Shown here piece by piece: positions 61,054-64,000 of a stretch of DNA of 64,000 bases (the stretch's first letter is position 1; every line of letters begins with the position of its first letter). A program made the position numbers and the translations under genes. Origin of the DNA: Cardiocondyla obscurior. Lineage: Eukaryota; Arthropoda; Insecta; Hymenoptera; Formicidae. The stretch spans positions 1,178,001 to 1,242,000 of the forward strand of contig NC_091867.1 in NCBI RefSeq assembly GCF_019399895.1, given 5' to 3'. The notes below the pieces were generated by a model. It worked only from the letters and a program-made list of their open reading frames with translations, searched no databases and was not told the DNA's origin.

Positions 61054-64000
61054 ATGCCAGATCAAGGTGGAAGAACAAGTCACATATTTTTATTATGTAT
61101 TTTTGTGACCAGTTTAACATGGGTTGTTGTCGGTGCGTATAAATCTCAGAACTGTCTCTGTATTAGAAGTGACAGTGCCTTTTAGATATCTCTTGGCTAT
61201 GCGCGGCGCATTTCACCGATCTTTCCTTCCGGATTTCACAGGAAATCCTATTCGACACAAGACCAGACGGGAAGCGGAGATAGCAACGACCAACTGGACA
61301 GCGCTTGCCGACGAATGGATCGCAGCAAAGGCCAGGGCAGCTGAAAGGATGGACATTGCTCTATTGCCATTCAATGAAAGGTTTAGGGAATTACCGCCTA
61401 CAGCGGGGACCTTACTCGTCAATGGCTCAAGTTTGGAGCAACTAAACCGGGTAATTTTTTCAATCGTGTTCGCAAAGTCGCATGCAGGATTACTTACTTC
61501 GTCTCTCGTGCCTTTCATCCGGAAATTTGATTATAGTTAAATGGCTCACGGATGCTGTGGGACATGGAAACTGTTCAGCCAAATGGACAACTCTCTGGAT
61601 TCGTAAACAAAGCTCTTAAGCTGCTAGATTTGAGACAGGTGATGATGGAGGTCGAAACATCTGTGATGTCTAAGGTCTCTTGTACCGCTTGTAAAGTCGG
61701 GGCCAGTTTGTTGCAGCACTATATAAAAACGGGCAAAACTGACGAAGAAATTATGGCCAGTATTTATCAATTCTGCGTGTCTCTCAATATACAAAGTCCT
61801 CGAGTTTGTCACGGAGTCACCATGCTCTTTGGGGTAAAGCTTTATTTTTATTAATCGCCAAATATATGTATTTATTTATTTATGATAATAATTAAAATTA
61901 ATAAATCTGTGCCGTAGGGAGAGGTAATTTACGTGTTAAAACAAGTGAATATGGGTCCAGCGCAAATCTGTAGCTTCGTAATCGGTGATGCCTGTGAAGA
62001 TGAATTTAATCCGCTGCACGAATGGGAGGTAGTTTTCCCGCCAGTAAAAAAACCGCCGATTAAGCCGCCAATTCCACCGCAGGAAAATGCACCAACGTTC
62101 AAGGTTTTGCATATATCGGATACACATTTTGATCCTTATTACGAGGAAGGTGCAAACGCAGAATGTAACGAGCCACTCTGTTGTCGACGTACAAATGGTG
62201 CTCCGTTGACCGCTTCGGCCGCCGCCGGACGATGGGGCGATTACAGAAAATGCGATACGCCGAAAAGAACGATTGATCATATGCTTAAACACATTGCCGA
62301 TACGCATACGGTGAGTTTATCATTTTATTTACAATTATTAATTCTGTGAAACGCGATTTCACGTAATTAATATTTATTATTAATGCAATTGTTTTTTAGG
62401 ACATTGATTACATTTTATGGACTGGTGATCTACCTCCCCATGACGTATGGGATCAAACGCGAGAAAACAATCTAAAAGTTTTACGTGACACAGTCGCGCA
62501 GATGGTAGAAATGTTTCCCGGTATACCGATTTTTCCAGCTTTAGGAAATCATGAGAGTGCACCAGTCAACAGGTATATTCGTCTTATATGTGTACGCGCA
62601 TTTTAACTTCAATTTTTTTTAAAACAGTTATCACGTGTTATGGATAATTCGATTATCTGCTTTTTTTAGTTTTCCACCACCTTTTGTGCCTGAAGAAAAC
62701 AGTATCTCATGGTTGTACAACGAACTCGATAAACACTGGCGACTTTGGCTTCCCGCCAGTGTGTCTCATACCGTACGTCGTGGCGCTTTCTATTCAGTCT
62801 TAGTTCGACCAGGTTTCAGAATCCTGTCTATCAATATGAATTACTGTAATAACAAGAACTGGTGGCTACTGATCAACAGCACAGATCCAGTCAACGAGTT
62901 GCAGTGGCTCGTATATGAGCTACAAGGTGCAGAGATCAATGGCGAAAAGGTGCACATAATTGGACATATACCTCCAGGACATTCAGACTGTATCAAGGTG
63001 TGGTCAAGAAATTATTATCACATAATCAACCGGTTCGTACTTGATTTGTTTATAAATGGCTGTATGGTATTAGATGACAGATGTTTTTCTTTTTTGCTTT
63101 TACACAGCTATGAATCAACAATCACGGCACAATTCTTTGGGCATACTCATTACGACGAATTCCAGATATTCTATGACACATCAGACCTTGGCAGAGCGCT
63201 TAGTATCGCCTACGTCGGCCCGTCAGTCTCGCCATATTATGATCTCAATCCCGGCTACAGAATATATTATGTTGATGGAGATCACTCCAAAACTACAAGA
63301 GTAAATAAAATAATTTTTTTTTATAAGTATAATTGAATATATCAAAATGTATAAAAAATATTGCTTAAACAATCTTATACGCTCTTTAGTTAAGTGTTAT
63401 ATTTTATCTTATAATTGATATGTGTATTTCAGATGGTCGTCGATCATGAGACCTGGGTTATGAATCTAAAGGAGGCGAATCTTTATGACTATCCAATCTG
63501 GCATAAAATGTACAGTGTACGGCAAGCTTACCAAATGGCATCACTTTTGCCGAAGGACTGGGACTCGCTCATTGACAAGATGACTAATGAACCAGCTCTT
63601 TTTGATCTTTACTACAAGTAATTTTATTCGCATCCTACGATACGTAATATCATATTACCCTATGCTTTGTTTTTTGTTAAACAAAGTAGATCAATTTTCA
63701 AAGCTTTAATTTCTCTACCAATCTAACTAAAATCCCATTATTTTTATAAGTATATAGTTTTTTTTTTATTATTATTACGTGATCATATATGGTCTATTAA
63801 AAAAAAATAATATAATTTTACCTATTTATTTTTGTCCATTGTAGGCATTACTATAAAAACTCTCCGGTGCGACCACCATGTAATGAAGAGTGTCGAAAGA
63901 GATTACTCTGCGATCTACGCAGTGGAAGAAGCCACGACCGCAAGGCGTTATGCCAAAGCTTGGAAGCAAGAATTGACGATGAAACGAGAACAGGCTGGCG
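61054..64000 (+). CDS. Acid sphingomyelinase-like phosphodiesterase (SMPD1 type), 3' end outside window
   Basis: Secreted or lysosomal zinc phosphodiesterase that hydrolyses sphingomyelin to ceramide. Exons seen: 61054-61132, 61242-61450, 61537-61833, 61918-62310, 62400-62572, 62670-63032, 63108-63300, 63433-63617 and 63845-64000 (cut). All phases agree. Exon 1 is a signal peptide (TSHIFLLCIFVTSLTWVVV). A saposin B domain follows (SCTACKVGASLLQHY, FCVSLNIQSPRVCHGV, QICSFVIGDAC), then a proline-rich linker (KKPPIKPPIPPQ). The metallophosphatase motifs appear in order: HISDTHFDPYY, WTGDLPPHD, ALGNHESAP, HIIGHIPPGH and FGHTHYDEF. The C-terminal region starts (CNEECRKRLLCDL). The length fits SMPD1 rather than the saposin-less SMPDL3 group. 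Insects carry several paralogues; which one this is cannot be told here. Confidence 0.9.

Overview
The window is animal nuclear DNA and almost certainly insect. It is AT-rich and intron-dense, with GT-AG splice sites, and the protein set is arthropod-like: a peritrophin/chitin-deacetylase protein, a WDY-type WD-repeat protein, and an insect-type acid sphingomyelinase. Gene content fits Hymenoptera, possibly an ant, but the species cannot be fixed from sequence alone. I rebuilt the genes by joining exons by eye and checking that splice phases agree. Coordinates below are coding spans, with exons listed in the evidence.

Region 1 (1-30 kb) is a tight run of conserved genes. In order they are: complex I subunit NDUFC2 (+); a chitin deacetylase-like protein (-) with a small unrecognised + strand gene inside its first intron; CCDC134 (-); YIPF6 (+); BBS8/TTC8 (-); a WDY/WDR64-like EF-hand WD-repeat protein (+); INCENP (-); a DIABLO/SMAC homologue (+); and a PDE2-type GAF-domain phosphodiesterase (-). 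Neighbours are mostly head-to-head or tail-to-tail, so promoters and 3' ends are shared.

Region 2 (30-52.6 kb) is gene-poor and repeat-rich. It is dominated by three paralogous four-finger C2H2 zinc-finger genes: one short + strand copy (30.6-31.7 kb) and two larger - strand copies (41.0-42.5 and 46.1-48.1 kb). The larger two share the same N-terminus, a 40-residue conserved module and near-identical fingers. The 41-kb copy has an in-frame TGA followed by 65 more coding-like codons, making it a stop-codon readthrough candidate. GC-rich, CpG-dense segments (42.6-44.0 and 48.7-52.6 kb) lie upstream of the two - strand copies and look like promoter and 5' leader DNA.

Region 3 (53-64 kb) holds a FAM104/VCF1-like small protein (-), a long low-information stretch with at least one decayed reading frame, and the 5' part of an acid sphingomyelinase gene (+) cut by the window end.

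Functionally the genes are a housekeeping and developmental mix: respiration, secretory-pathway membrane proteins, cilium/sperm proteins, mitosis, apoptosis, cyclic-nucleotide signalling, lipid hydrolysis and transcription. I see no tRNA, rRNA, CRISPR array, intact transposon or viral genome.
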